From contig JAQFVV010000499.1 in NCBI GenBank assembly GCA_028023455.1, positions 1-64,000 on the forward strand: DNA of 64,000 nt, given 5' to 3'. The translations under genes were made by a program, and so were the position numbers. Positions 47,861 to 61,480 of this stretch are shown in pieces. Position 1 is the stretch's first letter; each line of letters starts with the position of its first letter. The notes beneath the pieces are model-generated. The model did not search any database. It was not told the origin of the DNA and saw nothing but the letters and a program-made list of their open reading frames with translations. The DNA is from Epiperipatus broadwayi (Eukaryota; Onychophora; Udeonychophora; Euonychophora; Peripatidae).

Positions 47861-48192
47861 TTGTTGAATGGCAGCCTGGTTCTGCAGTCAGGAAATTATT
47901 AGTATTCATTGGTTTTAAATGCCAATTGCTGCTTTGGTTAATGATTTTACAGCTACTTGAATTAAGGTCTGCAATTTAATTATGTTTATTATGATAAATA
48001 TCTTTTAAAAAAATTGTATCTGCATATTTGTCCTGCTTTCAAGAAAGTTCACTTCATGTTTTATTTAAGAACTATTAAGCAATTAAAAAAAACATGGTTT
48101 TGTAATCTTAAACCCAGAGATAACAAGCCAATAAACTCATCATGCAGGCTGATGCATGTGAATGAGTAGTCTATTCATGCTTGCTTACCACA

Positions 48193-48194
<2 letters not shown>

Positions 48195-48250
<56 letters not shown>

Positions 48251-48265
48251 TAATAATAATAATAA

Positions 48266-48297
<32 letters not shown>

Positions 48298-48321
48298 ATA
48301 GTAGTAGTACTAATAATAATG
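48195..48321. repeat. AAT/AGT trinucleotide microsatellite
   Basis: About 25 AAT units, with one AAC interruption, pass into about nine AGT units and a short mixed end. It lies between the two opposed LINE halves. Confidence 0.95.
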
Positions 48322-48439
48322 ACTAAATAGCATGAACACATGGAGTGACATTAGAAATGCATAATTACTGATTAATTGATTGATTGATTACAGATGCATA
48401 TAATTGATTTTTTTTGAAAAATATGTCATTCAATAAAGA

Positions 48440-49190
48440 TAGAGAACTTCCAGGGTAGAAATTGGTATAAGAACAGTCAAAGAAAAAACAGTGCTGACAA
48501 CAAAACATAATTAAAAATGCAAGGGCATTTAAAAATGAAAAAAAAAAGTACTTTATAGATTCCATTAACAGTGTTAATTCAAATGAATATGCAAAATTAT
48601 AGAATATTCTTAAAAATGGATATAGCAGAACATTTTATTGTTATGAAAAATCTCTACTTGAGACTACAAGCTATGGTGAAAATAGCTTATGATGTATGTA
48701 ATAGACTGGTTTTACATCTTCAAGAAATTAGACAAGGATGCATATTGTCACCATAACTATTTGACTTATTAATTTGTAATTAACAAATAAATTAGGCAAA
48801 GATGAATGTAGATTTAATATCTATGAAAAAAATCAACAAAAGTTTTAGATGTAAAAATAATAACAGAACTTATAGTTAAAAAAGACTGAATGCATATATT
48901 AGGAAAGTTTAAAAACTATACTAAAAATAGGTCTGCAGTTATGTAATTGATGATTTAACATTTATCATAATGACATTAAACATCTTGGATATGGCTTTCC
49001 TACACCATTTATCAATAACAAAAGATCCAGAAATTGAGTCATTTTTGGCCAACTACTCTTTAGAAGTAAAACAAATTCCAGAATTATTCAAGTGGTTAAA
49101 TTTCCTATGATTCTCTATAAATGTAACAAATGGATACAGAAAAATATATAAAAAAGTATTGATGCTTATGAATAATGATTCTGATGATAA
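48440..49190 (+). pseudogene. Decayed LINE, RT catalytic half and C-terminal part
   Basis: Plus-strand remnants: YFIDS..SVNSNEYAKL (motif A region, near 48550), MKNLYLRLQAMVKIAYD then EIRQGCILSP (motif B, 48640-48756), and a distal FPMILYKCNKWIQKN (near 49107-49150). The last resembles the LYGCExWTLKK segment that follows RT in many LINEs. Stops interrupt all frames. It may be the 3' half of the same insertion as the minus-strand endonuclease part at 46.45-47.86 kb. Confidence 0.65.
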
Positions 49191-51078
49191 TTTTTGATCC
49201 CACCATGATCAGCAATTAACTCAAACTATGGCTTGAGACACAAATAATTAGATTGATCTTGTTTTACAATGGTCATTTTATGAAATTACTTAATTCATCA
49301 GAGAAGTATCTGGAAAGATTAATTATACAAGAAGATGCAATAGATAGACTTTATTATCACAATAACAAATATGCTTTTTAATAGTCTGAAAAACTAAACA
49401 GTCAGAAAGCTATGTTAACAAAATATTACAAATATGATTGTTATTAATTGACATCAACTTGATGGCAGTTAGTTAAATGTATTATTTAAAACTATATCAT
49501 AATGTGATAATGCTTTTATATAAGTGAGTGCACGTGTATATATTTAATTACATTTTAATGTCACCACAATCAGTTCACCTTACTATCAATTAGAAAAATA
49601 TTAAATTCATATTTTAGCAAAACATCAGATTAGTTTTAAAAATTAACACATTTGTGCACAAGATATTAATAAAAATATGAACGTTATAATAAAGTATATA
49701 AATAAAGGTCTGAATCAAGTCACATATAGTAATGCTAGTATACTAATCAAAGTATTACAATTAATATTGTCAAACATTACACATATATAATTATAAATTA
49801 TTTTTAAGAAAAATGTACAAATCAATGGATCAAATATAAGATTAAAAAAGAGAGCAAAAAAGATTTAATATAATAAAAAAAAAATTGGTGTATCTGCAAA
49901 TAGAATAACTTCTAAAAGTATGGATATTAGCTCTTTAGATTATGATAATATTGTCTCCCTTAAAACAACTACCTCCTAGCCATTTTCAGGAGCAGAGGGA
50001 AAATGTTTGGCAGAAAATATTACCAAAAACAATGAAGTGCAATAAGACTCATAAATCACTTAATACTGAACAAGTGGCTATATTCATAGAAGATAAATTA
50101 TCAAATCTAAATTGCAAATCATCTGATTTGACTTAATTTTTAAATTTATCAATTTTTTGAAGATTTTCTTTTTAAAAACTTCAGCTGAAATGTTACTTCA
50201 AGTTAAACGTTTTTTGAAAGAGGATTTTAATTTTTTTTTAAATTTCGGCCATGTCAAGATATTGTTGCAACTATTATTAGGTAATTCTAATAATATCAGA
50301 TATTCACAACTATTTAATAATAAGACTTTTTTTAAAAAAATTATATACATAAAATTAATATTTCTTAAAACAATGGGACTCTATATCTCTCTTATATGAT
50401 AAAGTATTCCTAAAACAAAAAAAATTGGAGATACTGAAACAATAAAAAAAATAAGGAAGAAATGCTGTTGAATATTTAGAGCAACATTTTAATAAATTGG
50501 TTAAACTTGACACTAAACTAAGGAAAGAATGCATAAGAGATGATACCCTGTTGTACCATCCTACAATCGATACAAAGATACATTATGATCACTCTATATG
50601 AAAAATGTTTATGTGACAAAAACTTAGATACAAAGCTCTCATTTGAATAATAACAATTTCCTGTAAATGACAGAAATTTAATAAGATTAATTCCTTATGC
50701 AGCACTGACAAGGTTAACAAGACATTGGTCAATATTTTTCTTTTATAGCAAGAATTTATTAAGGTAAAAATTTCTTCCCAAACCTATATTGGATTAAATG
50801 CAGGTGACAATATTTTTGCACTAGTCTTTATGCTAATCCTTTGATTCTTTTATCTGCAAATTCACAAAACCATAATTCAGCAATGTTGTCCAATGAACAA
50901 CTCCTCATGTACCACAAAACCACAATCAAATCAGGTTCTTTATAATATACATTTCTCTTTACATCAAAATAATTTGCTTCCATAATTCTCTTCAGACTCG
51001 GAAGAATTGACAATTACATCAACCAATGTCAAATGAAAAGTACTTTTTATTTAGTTTCAATAAAGTTTTATCTATAAG

Positions 51079-51121
<43 letters not shown>

Positions 51122-51325
51122 CTATACTAAACTAATATAATTATAAGAGACTTGAATTCAAACTTTCAAGCTTTCTACATCTATTAAAATTGATCTTATA
51201 CAACTGATAATATGATCACATTATTACATGATCTTATAATTACATTTAAATTAATATAGACAATATACATATATTTAAATATTACATATCCAGCCTATAT
51301 TTTGCCCATCTCTCTTCTGTATAAT
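49191..51325. other. AT-rich spacer, unassigned frames
   Basis: Frames at 49942-50136 (+), 50157-50399 (+) and 50828-51013 (-) show no motif I recognise. The last (ELWFCEFADKR) might be a decayed fragment, but nothing supports a family. A TA dinucleotide run of ~38 bp lies at 51081-51118. Confidence 0.35.
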
Positions 51326-51329
51326 TAAA

Positions 51330-51740
51330 TGAACATATTAGGGACCTATGTGTGAGGGGTCAGATTGACTTAAGGTCAACATAGGTATGACAATAATATT
51401 GGCATCAATAAGGGCTTTAAGCATTCCATACTTTGATTTTTAATGAAAAGGATGGCTGAAGAGTCGGAGAATGGAGAGAATTGAAGCTTGTTCATTAAAG
51501 TTTGTGAAATTTCTATTTTAATATAAACCAAACACTTATTGTATATATGTGTGGGAGATGATGATCTGGGCCAATGAATGAGTGCTGGTTCAGCATGTAA
51601 TACATATATTGGAGATAATTTATCTTTTTCACATGTATATGATCATGTATATCAGTTGTATAAGATACATTTGGGTAAATGTAGGAATCTTGAAAGTTCG
51701 TGTTGAAGTACCCTATAATATATATATATATTCTGTATAA
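51330..51740 (+). repeat. Dispersed repeat family R1, copy 2
   Basis: Starts further upstream than copy 1, with GAGGGGTCAGATTGACTTAAG and AAGGGCTTTAAGCATTCCAT, both present inverted at 57120-57185. It continues through the shared landmarks to a TATA-rich end near 51735. This is the most complete single copy in the window. Confidence 0.7.
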
Positions 51741-54700
51741 GTTTAGTTATAAATTCGTGAATGATCAACAAAAATTTTATGTTTAAAATAAATAAAAAAA
51801 ATTGATTTTAAGTAAGAGAATCGGTCAGTTATAACAATTAATTAAATATTCATTTTTAGTTAGAGTTATACTGGACTATTTTTCTCATCTAGATGAAATG
51901 TTAAATGTCTTTTTTAAATAATTCAATTTCATTTATACTTTTCATTCAATTATAAGTCATAGCACGATATTGGTATAGAAAAAATAATTTGAGTGTTATT
52001 ATTCTGTTTTCTTCAGGTTGCTGGTGTGACTAGCATAGAAATTGAACTGCTGACTTTTAGATAAGAAAACTGCTAAAATATTCACTTTATTTAAAGCTTA
52101 AAACATTTCAAAAATAAATAAGAATGTTGGTATAGTTAGTTGTACCAAAGATCACGTGATCTTTAAGTCCTCGAATGGTATGTTGAACGCAACAGCTCCT
52201 TTCAATTGTCCATACTGATATTTTCGTTTTTATTTTTCTCAAATGGGAATTGATTCCTTTAGTTTTTAAATCTGAATCTCTGTTACTGCATCAAAACAGC
52301 AGTTTATTTAAATGTAAAAGCAAATCCAAGGACTTTTAGGTGTCAGTTTTTTTTATTGGGAGCAACAATTTAACAAAACAAACAAACTTGCAAGTAATAA
52401 AATATATAGTAATAAAATTGATAAAAGACTGTATCACCATTATTGTTTCTAGCAGAAAAGATCTTCCTAATTTTATTCATTTGTCAAAGTTTTTAAGTTT
52501 GTATAAACATATGCCACATATATTGTAATGGAATTTAATGTTATTTGGCAACAATAATTATAATTCTAAAATTTTTATTGGCTTACCAATATGACAACTA
52601 TTATCATTATAATGATTGCTGCAAATAACAGTATTAAAATTATATTAATTTTATTGATAATATTACCTTGTAAGACATTATTAAATTGATCCAAGATGTC
52701 TTCTCATATATTTTTTATAAATACAGCATTCTCGAATATGTGTATCAATTTTTTCTTTATCACCGTTTATATTTAGTTATAAAAATCCTCAAGCACAATA
52801 CATAGTATAAAAAGGTATAATACTAACAATAATAAAAATAAATTATTTAAAAATAGTATAATAATAACTTTATTATTAGTATATGTACATAATTAAAAGT
52901 ACACTTCATAATTACTGAAAGTTTTAGCATAATATTTAAATATATGTGCATGCATGCTCAAATGGTTGTAATTACTGAATGTATTTTAAATGTAAAAGAG
53001 TCCAATCACAAAATATTTAGGTAAATTTATTATTATTGGTAATAAAAGATTAATTATAACAGGAACTTAAAAATAAATAAAGTAAAATAATTTATTTTAA
53101 TATTTACAATATAAATATTTCTTTGTAAAATAATATATATTTAATTTTTATTAATTAATGTAATAGGATATTCAAAATATTTAAAAATATTTTGTTATTT
53201 TAAAAATAATTTTATTAAAAATTTGTTACTACAATTTGTTAAAACTTCCAAAGATTGCCTGCTTTATATCATATCCTGGCAACAAAGGTAAATTTTTCCC
53301 ATAGATATCCAAAAGAGTGAAAATTTTTGAATTAAAATGATCTCATTAATCATGTAACACAATTCTATAAAGGCACCTAAGTGTTCAGAATTGTTTACTC
53401 TTCTTTATTAACTGATTGCAAGTGAATTGTATTGGAATTAAATTTAAAGTTTGCCAGATTAGCATCTTGTACTACAATGATAATGGAGTAGAGAACCAGA
53501 TAAACATTTGCCTTAATAATAAATCATACTTTGAAACTGTCCCTGTAATGCACTTGAAATGAAATAAAATTTTATAACCTGGATTTAAATATGAAATTTA
53601 AAAACTAGTTCAAAATGCTACTTTTGTTTTAAACATGTTACTTTCTTATCTATTCTCCAAATATTTGCTTTGATGTTATAATTACTACAATCCTAAAGTT
53701 TTTCAGATATGCTCCTATGAATTATTAGACACTTATCATTAAAAAACAAATTTTAATTAAAAAATTTTATTTCCATATGGAAAAATATTTTGATTTTGGA
53801 CAATTGTTGTTAAAATAAATTTTTAACTAAGGGATTTTATCTTCATAAATATTTTAAGAAAAGTTATTATAATTCATGAATGCCATCCCTTAAGTGATTA
53901 ATAACTATGTTTCACATTTAGGGAAAAAACAACTTATTGTGATTTTTTGGAATAATTTTAAATCACTTTAATCAATTCAAAGAATTATTTATTTTATTCT
54001 GCATATAGGAAATAAAACAACTTAATGTAATTTTGGAATATTTTTAATTCACTATTATTGGTTTGTATTACCCATCCATTAGAATTTTACAACTCAAAAC
54101 CTTGAAGGATTTAATCCCTTTCAAATACTTTGAAAAGCTTGTGCCAGAATAAATATTTTGAACTTTTTAAAAGACTTTGAATTAACTTTAGATTATATTT
54201 CTCATATTTTTTAAATTGTTATAATAACTAGAGTTATCTTGTTCAATTAAAGTTCTCATAAGAAGAAAGGTATAATAAAAAAAGGTATAGGTAGTATATT
54301 AAATTGTGATTACAATTTAAAATAAGTATGTGTTGTTGATTCTTTGTACCATGTGGACTGGTGGTTAATACTTTAAGTTAATTAGTAGTTATTTATGGTT
54401 AAGTCATAATACCTAATATTTTTATGTTTTATTGATCTATATCTAGTTTAAATATTTATAAATATACTCCTTATTATTCACATAGGTATTCTCAAGATTT
54501 TCTAAAGATTATATTGTATATTAAATTATACTTTTAGCACTGATACTTGTACAAATATTATAGTTCAATAGAGTTAAACTCTTGACAATATTGTATTCAT
54601 TTATTCATAATATGAACTTGGTAAGCATCTTATGGAATGCCACCAGCATCTACTGGTTTCAGGTTAATTAAAGACACTTTAAGAATATTATAAGTTGTGT

Positions 54701-55690
54701 TGATGTTTTGCTCTTGTATGAAATAACTACAATTATAAATCAATAACTAATAGAAATGGATATTATTATTTAATTAAAGTTACAATAAAATATTCTTTTG
54801 TTTTGTTAATTACTTGTAATTAAGTCCTTTGAATAGATCCTAACAGTTCTCTCTAATAAAGTGTTTTATTTTACATCATGTCAAGATATATCACACATTT
54901 AGTTATTAATAAAGTAGGAATTATTTTCTTAAATTAAAAAAATCATAAGAATATTTATAATCATTGCAGAGAACTTGTTATTATTATTTCATTTATTTAA
55001 AGTATTTTTATTCTTTATTATTGATAAATTAATTATATATATTGTTAATTATTTGATCTTTGTCATTAATTAGTTAATACTCATCATCTACTAATTTGAT
55101 AAATAAATATGGCCAAAAAATTTTATAATTACTATACATTATTTAAAAGGCATATTGCTTTATAAGAAAGGTTGTTTATTATTTTTATACACTTATCCTC
55201 ATCTTAATATTTAGTTGCTTAAGATATGAATTAAATACCATAAAATGCTCTTTTCTATTTAATCATATCAATAGTAACAATTTATAATTTTAAAGATTAA
55301 TAAAATTTTAAAAATAGTATTTACTACACTTTAATCTTATAATCCTGAGATAACTTAAAACTGTAGCCCAAATATATGAATGTTATAGGATCTATTTATT
55401 CTCATAAATCCATACTTTAAGTTATAGTAGAATCCCGAGATATTATTGTGATTAGTTGTAAATACCCATCTGTATGATGCTTCCTTAAAAGAAATATTTG
55501 TTTATTATAAAGAGTCTCTAAATGTTATTTACTTTACTTTTTTTTTTTACTTATTGCAATATTTATGAACTCATTATAAATGAGTGTTAAGAAAAAGTAA
55601 AATAATTTAAATTTAAAATTTATATTATGTTAAGCATGCATAGCACAATATACATTTTAAATTTAAATCTTACCGTTATAAATATTATAA
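51741..55690. other. AT-rich spacer with one imperfect tandem pair
   Basis: At 53930-54045 a ~47-base segment (AACAACTTATTGTGATTTTT...) recurs once after about 86 bases. A run of AATAAA-like strings is expected by base composition. No gene is supported. Confidence 0.4.
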
Positions 55691-56695
55691 AGTGTCTCAT
55701 AAAGTGACCATCCAAGGGTTTAAAAGGTTAAGCTTGACCTTATTCGAGTGGTATAAATAAACAGAGTTGCTTTAGCATGCACTACAACATCAGCTTCAGT
55801 TTTTGAAACCTACGATATATATATAATTACATCTCCAGGGATATAAAGTATACCAGTATTTAAATATTATATATATATACCACTGAAGAAGAAGCTATAA
55901 GTATCAACCAAAAAAATCAAATCAATTTAGGCCTAGTACTTTCGAGGTTTTCCCTCATATTCATGGCCAAAATAAGTTATATATATTTAATAATGTCATA
56001 TTGTACTACTACATATAGAACATACTCATCTAAAATATTCTAAATCTAATTTTTTTTTTCAAGTTTTAATAATATTTTCAGGTAGCTACCCCATAACCAA
56101 TTCAGCTAATCACTCAAACTAGTCAATAGATGGGTATTTAACCATTCTTAGCTAGAATGTAATCAAGGATGAAAAATGTTCAAATCCCAAACATCTGACA
56201 ATTGTTAAACCCAGTGAATAAGGTCATCTCCACTTTTTCTCTGGGAAATAGTTGAAGTATTTATTTTAAAATGGGAAATTTTAAAGTTTTTTTTACCTTT
56301 TGTATATATATTGTAATAGAATTTTAATTAGAATTATCATAGGGTATCAAATATATAACAATATTAGATGAAAAGATCTATTATTACAATCTTATTTAAT
56401 AATAAAATACATTATACAAGATTTTTGGTATATTAATTTCTAACATGTTATGGAAAAGGTATAATTCCATTTATATCCAATAACAAATCTAGAATGAGTA
56501 TTTACCTGGCAATATTTTATAAGAATAAAATGTGATTTAATATAAATTATCATAGTAATTAATTATTCCAAGCAAAACTTAAATAGCATATTTCAGTACC
56601 CTCATATAATTTGATACTATAACAAACAATTGTGTAATTTATGCCTCCATATATTTTCACATTTAATAATCACAATATATTGTTAAATACTATCA
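55691..56695. other. Possible core-promoter-like patch in AT-rich DNA
   Basis: GTATAAATAA near 55752 lies about 30 bases before GCATGCACTACAACATCAGC, in a patch less AT-rich than its neighbours. No downstream reading frame was found. TAGTACTTTCGAGGTTTTC near 55935 resembles TAGCACTTTCGAGATTC near 59088, a small repeated motif of unknown origin. Confidence 0.3.
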
Positions 56696-56699
56696 CTAG

Positions 56700-57190
56700 A
56701 TCCATATAACTGATACACATACTCATGAATATGTAAGAAAGATAAATAATCTCCAATATATGCATTTTATGCTGAATCAACACTCGTCAGTTAGTCCAGA
56801 TCATCATCTGCCACACACATATATATAATCAGTGCTCAATTTTATATTAAGATAGAAAATCTACAAACTTTAATGGATAGGCTTCAATATTATATGCTCT
56901 CCAACTCTTCAATCACCATATCATCCAATATATGCATTTCATGCTGAATCAACACTCATCAGTTGGTCCAGATCATCATCTCCCATACACACACATATAT
57001 ATATAATCAGTGCTCCGTTTTATATTAAGATAGCAAATCTACAAACTTTAATGGATAGGCTTCAATACTATATGATTTCCAACTCTTCAATCATCCATAT
57101 CATTAAAAATCTGATGATGGAATGCTCAAAGCCCTTGTTGATGCTATTATATCCATGTTAACCTTAAATCATTCAGACCCCTCATATGTA
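56700..57190 (-). repeat. Repeat family R1, copy 3, internally duplicated
   Basis: Reverse orientation. A ~179-bp segment starting CCAATATATGCATTT occurs at 56753 and again at 56932, each running through GATCATCATCT and AATCAGTGCTC to TTTAATGGATAGGCTTCAATA. The right end carries the upstream part also seen at 51330-51420. The ~95% likeness of the two halves points to a recent local duplication. Confidence 0.75.
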
Positions 57191-57252
57191 GAACTTTAAT
57201 GCGTCTTTTCAAATACACAGAAGAAGGGTAAACAGAATACAGGCTGAATATG

Positions 57253-57381
57253 TACTATTTAAATACCAGTATAGTATATATTTAATCTAGATGTAATGAA
57301 AAATGATTTAAAAGTTTGGTTTCAAATCCTCTTTAATCATATCTAGGTTAAGTATATACACTACACTGGTATTTAAATATA
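57253..57381. repeat. 40-bp-arm hairpin
   Basis: 57253-57292 (ATTTAAATACCAGT, then a TA-rich part, then AATCTAGAT) is inverted at 57341-57381 (ATCTAGGTTAAG ... ACTGGTATTTAAAT), about 88% matched, with a 48-base loop. Confidence 0.7.
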
Positions 57382-57449
57382 CTATCACTTGGTATTTTAT
57401 ATATATTTTTAAAAATTTTTATCCCCAATTTATAAGAATTGGGATATTG

Positions 57450-57548
57450 GAGCAGCAGCAGCAGCTTCTTCTTCTTCTCCTTCTCCTCCTCCTCCTCCTC
57501 CTCCTTCTTCTTCTTCTTCTTCTTCTTCTTCTTCTTCTTCTTCTTCTT

Positions 57549-57579
<31 letters not shown>

Positions 57580-57630
57580 TTCTTATTCTTCTTCTTATTC
57601 TTCTTCTTATTATTATTATTCTTCTTATTC

Positions 57631-57682
<52 letters not shown>
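57450..57682. repeat. Compound CAG / TCC / TTC / TTA microsatellite, ~230 bp
   Basis: Trinucleotide blocks follow one another in register: GCA, CTT with CTC, a long TTC tract, mixed TTC/TTA, then TTA. Open frames on both strands (for example 57348-57761) are only translations of the repeat (poly-K/N, poly-L/S/F) and are not genes. Confidence 0.95.
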
Positions 57683-57683
<1 letters not shown>

Positions 57684-57956
57684 TGTATGGTATAACATCA
57701 GTTCTATCATAAAGAATGTCATTTCCGGAAGTACCAATAAGAATGCTGACTTCAAAATCATACTTTTATAATATTTTACCCATTGTGTTTTATCTATTCA
57801 GCTCTAGTGTCAATAAATCGTAATTTGTCTGATCAAAATCAATTACACGCGCATATATATATATATATTAAAATAAGCATATTGGGTCATATTGATAAGT
57901 AAAATGTATATTTAAAATAATATTATAATTTAAATTACTTATATTTAATAATTAAA

Positions 57957-58018
57957 TTTTAAAAAAAAAAAAAAAAAACATCGTCAAAGTGAGATTTTTT
58001 TTTTTAAAAAAAAAATAT
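57957..58018. repeat. A-tract / T-tract pair
   Basis: A run of about 19 As is followed after ~20 bases by a T run and another A run. It is a simple sequence with strong hairpin potential; no function is evident. Confidence 0.7.
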
Positions 58019-58067
58019 TGCTCCATGAACAATAGTTATTAATAACAATATTAAGAATTTATATTTT

Positions 58068-58137
58068 GATGCAGTGGTCGAGTGTCAGACTTTGGCATTC
58101 AAGATTCATGGATTGTGGCCTGCTTCTGACATTTTTT
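58068..58137 (+). repeat. SINE-like tRNA-related fragment
   Basis: GCAGTGGTCGAGTGTCAGAC (A-box-like, last base off) then CAAGATTCATGGATTGTGGC and CTTCTGACATTTTTT. The second half resembles 33914-33935 and 34049-34090. No target duplication was found. Confidence 0.4.
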
Positions 58138-58399
58138 ATTGAACAATAAACAACTTGTTTATTAGTTTAATAATTTTTATTAAATTTCATTAAATGCTCC
58201 TAAAGTTTTAGTTTTTAGAAATTTAGTAATTTTGTCTTTATTTTTTCTTTTTTTTATTAAGAGAAATTTATTATTCATACAAACCTACATTTGTTAGTAC
58301 ATGCTATTACAGTATAATATAGATTGTTTACTTTGTTAGACTATAGTTTTAGATGTAAATCATTCAGCTTTAATGTATTTACTTCTATGTATGTAGCTG

Positions 58400-61300
58400 A
58401 TTCTCCTGCAGTTCAATTCTGTAGATTTAGCGATCATCTTCTTTATTTGAAGTTTCTCCAAGAGATGTTTACCAAATAGTCTGGAGCTATTAAATTATCT
58501 CTTTGTTTGATTTTTTTCTAAAATTTTCTTTAGTTCCATTCCCCATGGATCTATCAATTTCCTAATAGTGATTTTACATCATATGCACCATAATGCAAAG
58601 TACATTAAGATTGGATGTCTTATTTCTGCATATATGCCTTGTTTGATGCACTGCTTAATGAATGTAAATTGCCCAAATGGGTTGTTTATCCATCTTGTGA
58701 AGAGCATTTTATGGTAATTTAATTTATTACAATGTATAAATATGTCTGGCATGTAACGTCTATCTTCTTTATATTTCTTTGGTGTGCCAGGTAGGCATTC
58801 ATGGGAAGGGAGTCCAGATTATATTTGATTATAAAGTCTGGGTATTTTGGTTCAATGAACTACTAATAAGATTTATATAGTAGTTGCTGATTGGTGATGT
58901 CCAGTTTTCTGTCAATTATGCATTTTTCTCCATTTAGTAATTTATGTGCTGTCCAGTATTTTATTTTATTTGTGATTGGGTTTTTTTTATGTCAATTACC
59001 TATTGAATATTTATAAATATGCGACTCTTTTTTTTCGCATTAAACAGTGAAGCTATAATTATATGAATAATGTATAATAGGTATGCTTAGCACTTTCGAG
59101 ATTCAATGTTGGAATCTCATACTCATAGCTTTGTGAATGAAGACTGTTATGATCATGCAAATGAGTTTGAATTTTTAATTAGTTAGTCCATTGTTTGGAG
59201 AGAGCAAAGTATGCCTCTCTTCTACTAATGGCACTAATATCATTTGCTATGTAGAAAGCTTCTTTAAGTTTTCTTGATATTTGTATATAAAGAACTAATT
59301 CATTTGTTATTAGTTGGTTGGGGCTGATCCATAGAGGTTATAAATTCTTTGAGTGATATGGTTGGGTATTTGTTTATTATATTAAATAGTGAGTTATAGT
59401 TATTTTATAATTAGTGTTTTAATAGAATGGAGTGAATGGCCATTAAGTCTTCTTGGTATTTGTTTGGAGACTGATAGCAGTGACTTTTTGTCCCCAAAAC
59501 AGTTTAGTACAAAAGGTATTTACTTTTTGAATGAATTTTCTGGATGGGCATATTCCTGCCAGAAAGTAGGTGATTTTCAGAAACATCAGTGAGTTGAGTA
59601 ATGTGACTACCTTGTAATGAGATACATAGCCTGGTAAATGAAGTGATTGTCCATTGTATTGAACTTAATAGTGATTCTTCAATTTGATGCCTCACCAATC
59701 TATTTGATTTGTAAAAGACAAAACCTAAAAATTTTTGAGGATTTGCCATGAAATTTGATTTTATTCTCTAGAGTTCCATTCAGAAATTTCCATATGACTG
59801 ATTTGGTCATGTTAAATTTCAATTTGAAATTTTTGGTATAATTGGATAAAAATTCTTCTAATTTGGATATATACTTTCTGGGAGACATATAAGTATGCCT
59901 TTCATATAAATAATGTGCACTATCTTCCATCCAATGGCAGGCACCTATACTCCAAGAAGTGACCTCTCAATCTCTTTCAGCAGACAGTTGATATATGCTA
60001 TAAGTAATAGTGCACTGTGTGGAGATCCCTGAGGAATCAAAATGAAAGGATCAAACTCAGGGGCAACATTTGCCATTCATCATGATAAAATATGGATCAA
60101 TTTGTTAGTAGGTTGGCAATCATTTTAATAGATCCTCAGCACCTCATATTCTTGGAGGATGTCTAACAGGATGTTTGGTCTGGTGGAGTCAAATGCTGCC
60201 TCAATATCCAGTTGGATGGTGATCGGCTTAGACATTTTTTGGCTCTGATATAATCTAGAAGAAGCTTCATTTGGCTGATGACAGTAATCAATGACTCCCC
60301 CCTCCTAGAATATTGATCATTAAAAATTAAAGTTGAGGATTTTGTTTTATGTTTGATTAGCTGCTCAATTATTTTTATTAATAGGGGGATCATCAAAATA
60401 GGTCTTAGGTTGTTTAGATCAGAGGCTGCCTCTCTTTTTAAAAATGGAACAAGGGATATTGGGTATAGGTTTTTGATTTTCCTATGACCCTGTGTGAGGT
60501 AATCAATCATGGCTTTGATTATGGGTGCTGAGAATCTTTCCAAATGGAAGAGGACAAATTTAGGTATTCCATGTGCCCCTGGGTGAATCTTTCTGGGAGA
60601 CTCCGAATTTTAAGCTGTATCTTCTCCAAAGTTATATCATGAGAACTACCTGGGTCAAGATATATGGCCTCACTAATGTCCCCACACTTTTCTGATTGAA
60701 GCCTTGCTTGAAAATGCTGCTGAATAGTATTTATCATCTCTGGACCTATTAGTGTATTGTCTTTTATTGTTAATAATTGTGGTATGGCTTTCTTATTCCT
60801 CATCCCCAGAGCCCATTAGACATAACTATTAGACCAACACCACTAGCCTGACAGCAATCTTTGAGCCTTTTTGATGGATAATATTATGCCAGAGATCTTT
60901 GTCAGTCTCTATATTGACCTTTGAGGGCAAGGACCCATTCAACAAATTCGATATTTGAGGTGGATAGTGTGGTTGCTTTAATTTCATTGTCTATTGATTC
61001 CAGATCTGTGAGTAATCTTATTGGTTCTTTTTTGTTGGATGTAATTTCATTGATTTTGTATTGGAGAATAGTGATGAAGGAGTGACCAAGCTTCTTCCAC
61101 TGGCATTCTCAGGATTTCAATTTTATTGAAAAAGGTATAGACTTCAGAAAATAGTTTTTCTGAAGTTGTTTGCTTGAGTAGCATTCTAATAGTTCTGTCC
61201 ATTACATCAATGATTGTTCTCTTGATGATGACTTACAGACCTATATTTAGAGCAAGGTGGTCAGAGAAAGAGACAGGTCAGAATTTACCGTTGATGTTAA

Positions 61301-61480
61301 AGTGTAACTCAGCGAGTAATAAGTTAGGTCAATAAGTGAAGTGGTCTTTCTTGTGTAGAAGGAGAAGGCATTGTTGGGGAATAGGTCTGCTCCACACATG
61401 ACCACTCTTTTTGATGTCATTATTATGATATCAATGATTTTGATACATATACAGAAATGGTTTATTTTTATATTTCGCAA
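58400..61480 (-). pseudogene. Decayed LINE (endonuclease, RT and C-terminal part)
   Basis: In minus-strand order: an endonuclease end TRKTTSLIDLTYYS (61247-61480); pre-RT text NKKAIPQLLTIKDNTLIGPE (60690-60803); RT NLRPILMIPLLIKIIEQLIK (near 60380); motif A DIEAAFDS (near 60195-60220); motif B QGSPHSALLLIAYINC (near 59990-60035); and a motif C region with ED in place of the catalytic DD (MEDSAHYLYER, near 59900-59930). A diverged tail runs to about 58.4 kb. Stops and shifts throughout, plus the lost aspartate, make it inactive. The SLIDLT and DIEAAFD forms suggest a Jockey/I-type lineage, tentatively. Confidence 0.75.

Noticed and set aside
55752-55800. TATA plus initiator as a host gene promoter
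   Set aside because: No downstream coding frame; TATA-like words are frequent at this base composition. Kept only as a low-confidence note.
57348-57761. Long low-complexity frames (poly-K/N, poly-L, poly-F/S)
   Set aside because: Pure translation of the trinucleotide microsatellite, open on both strands at once.
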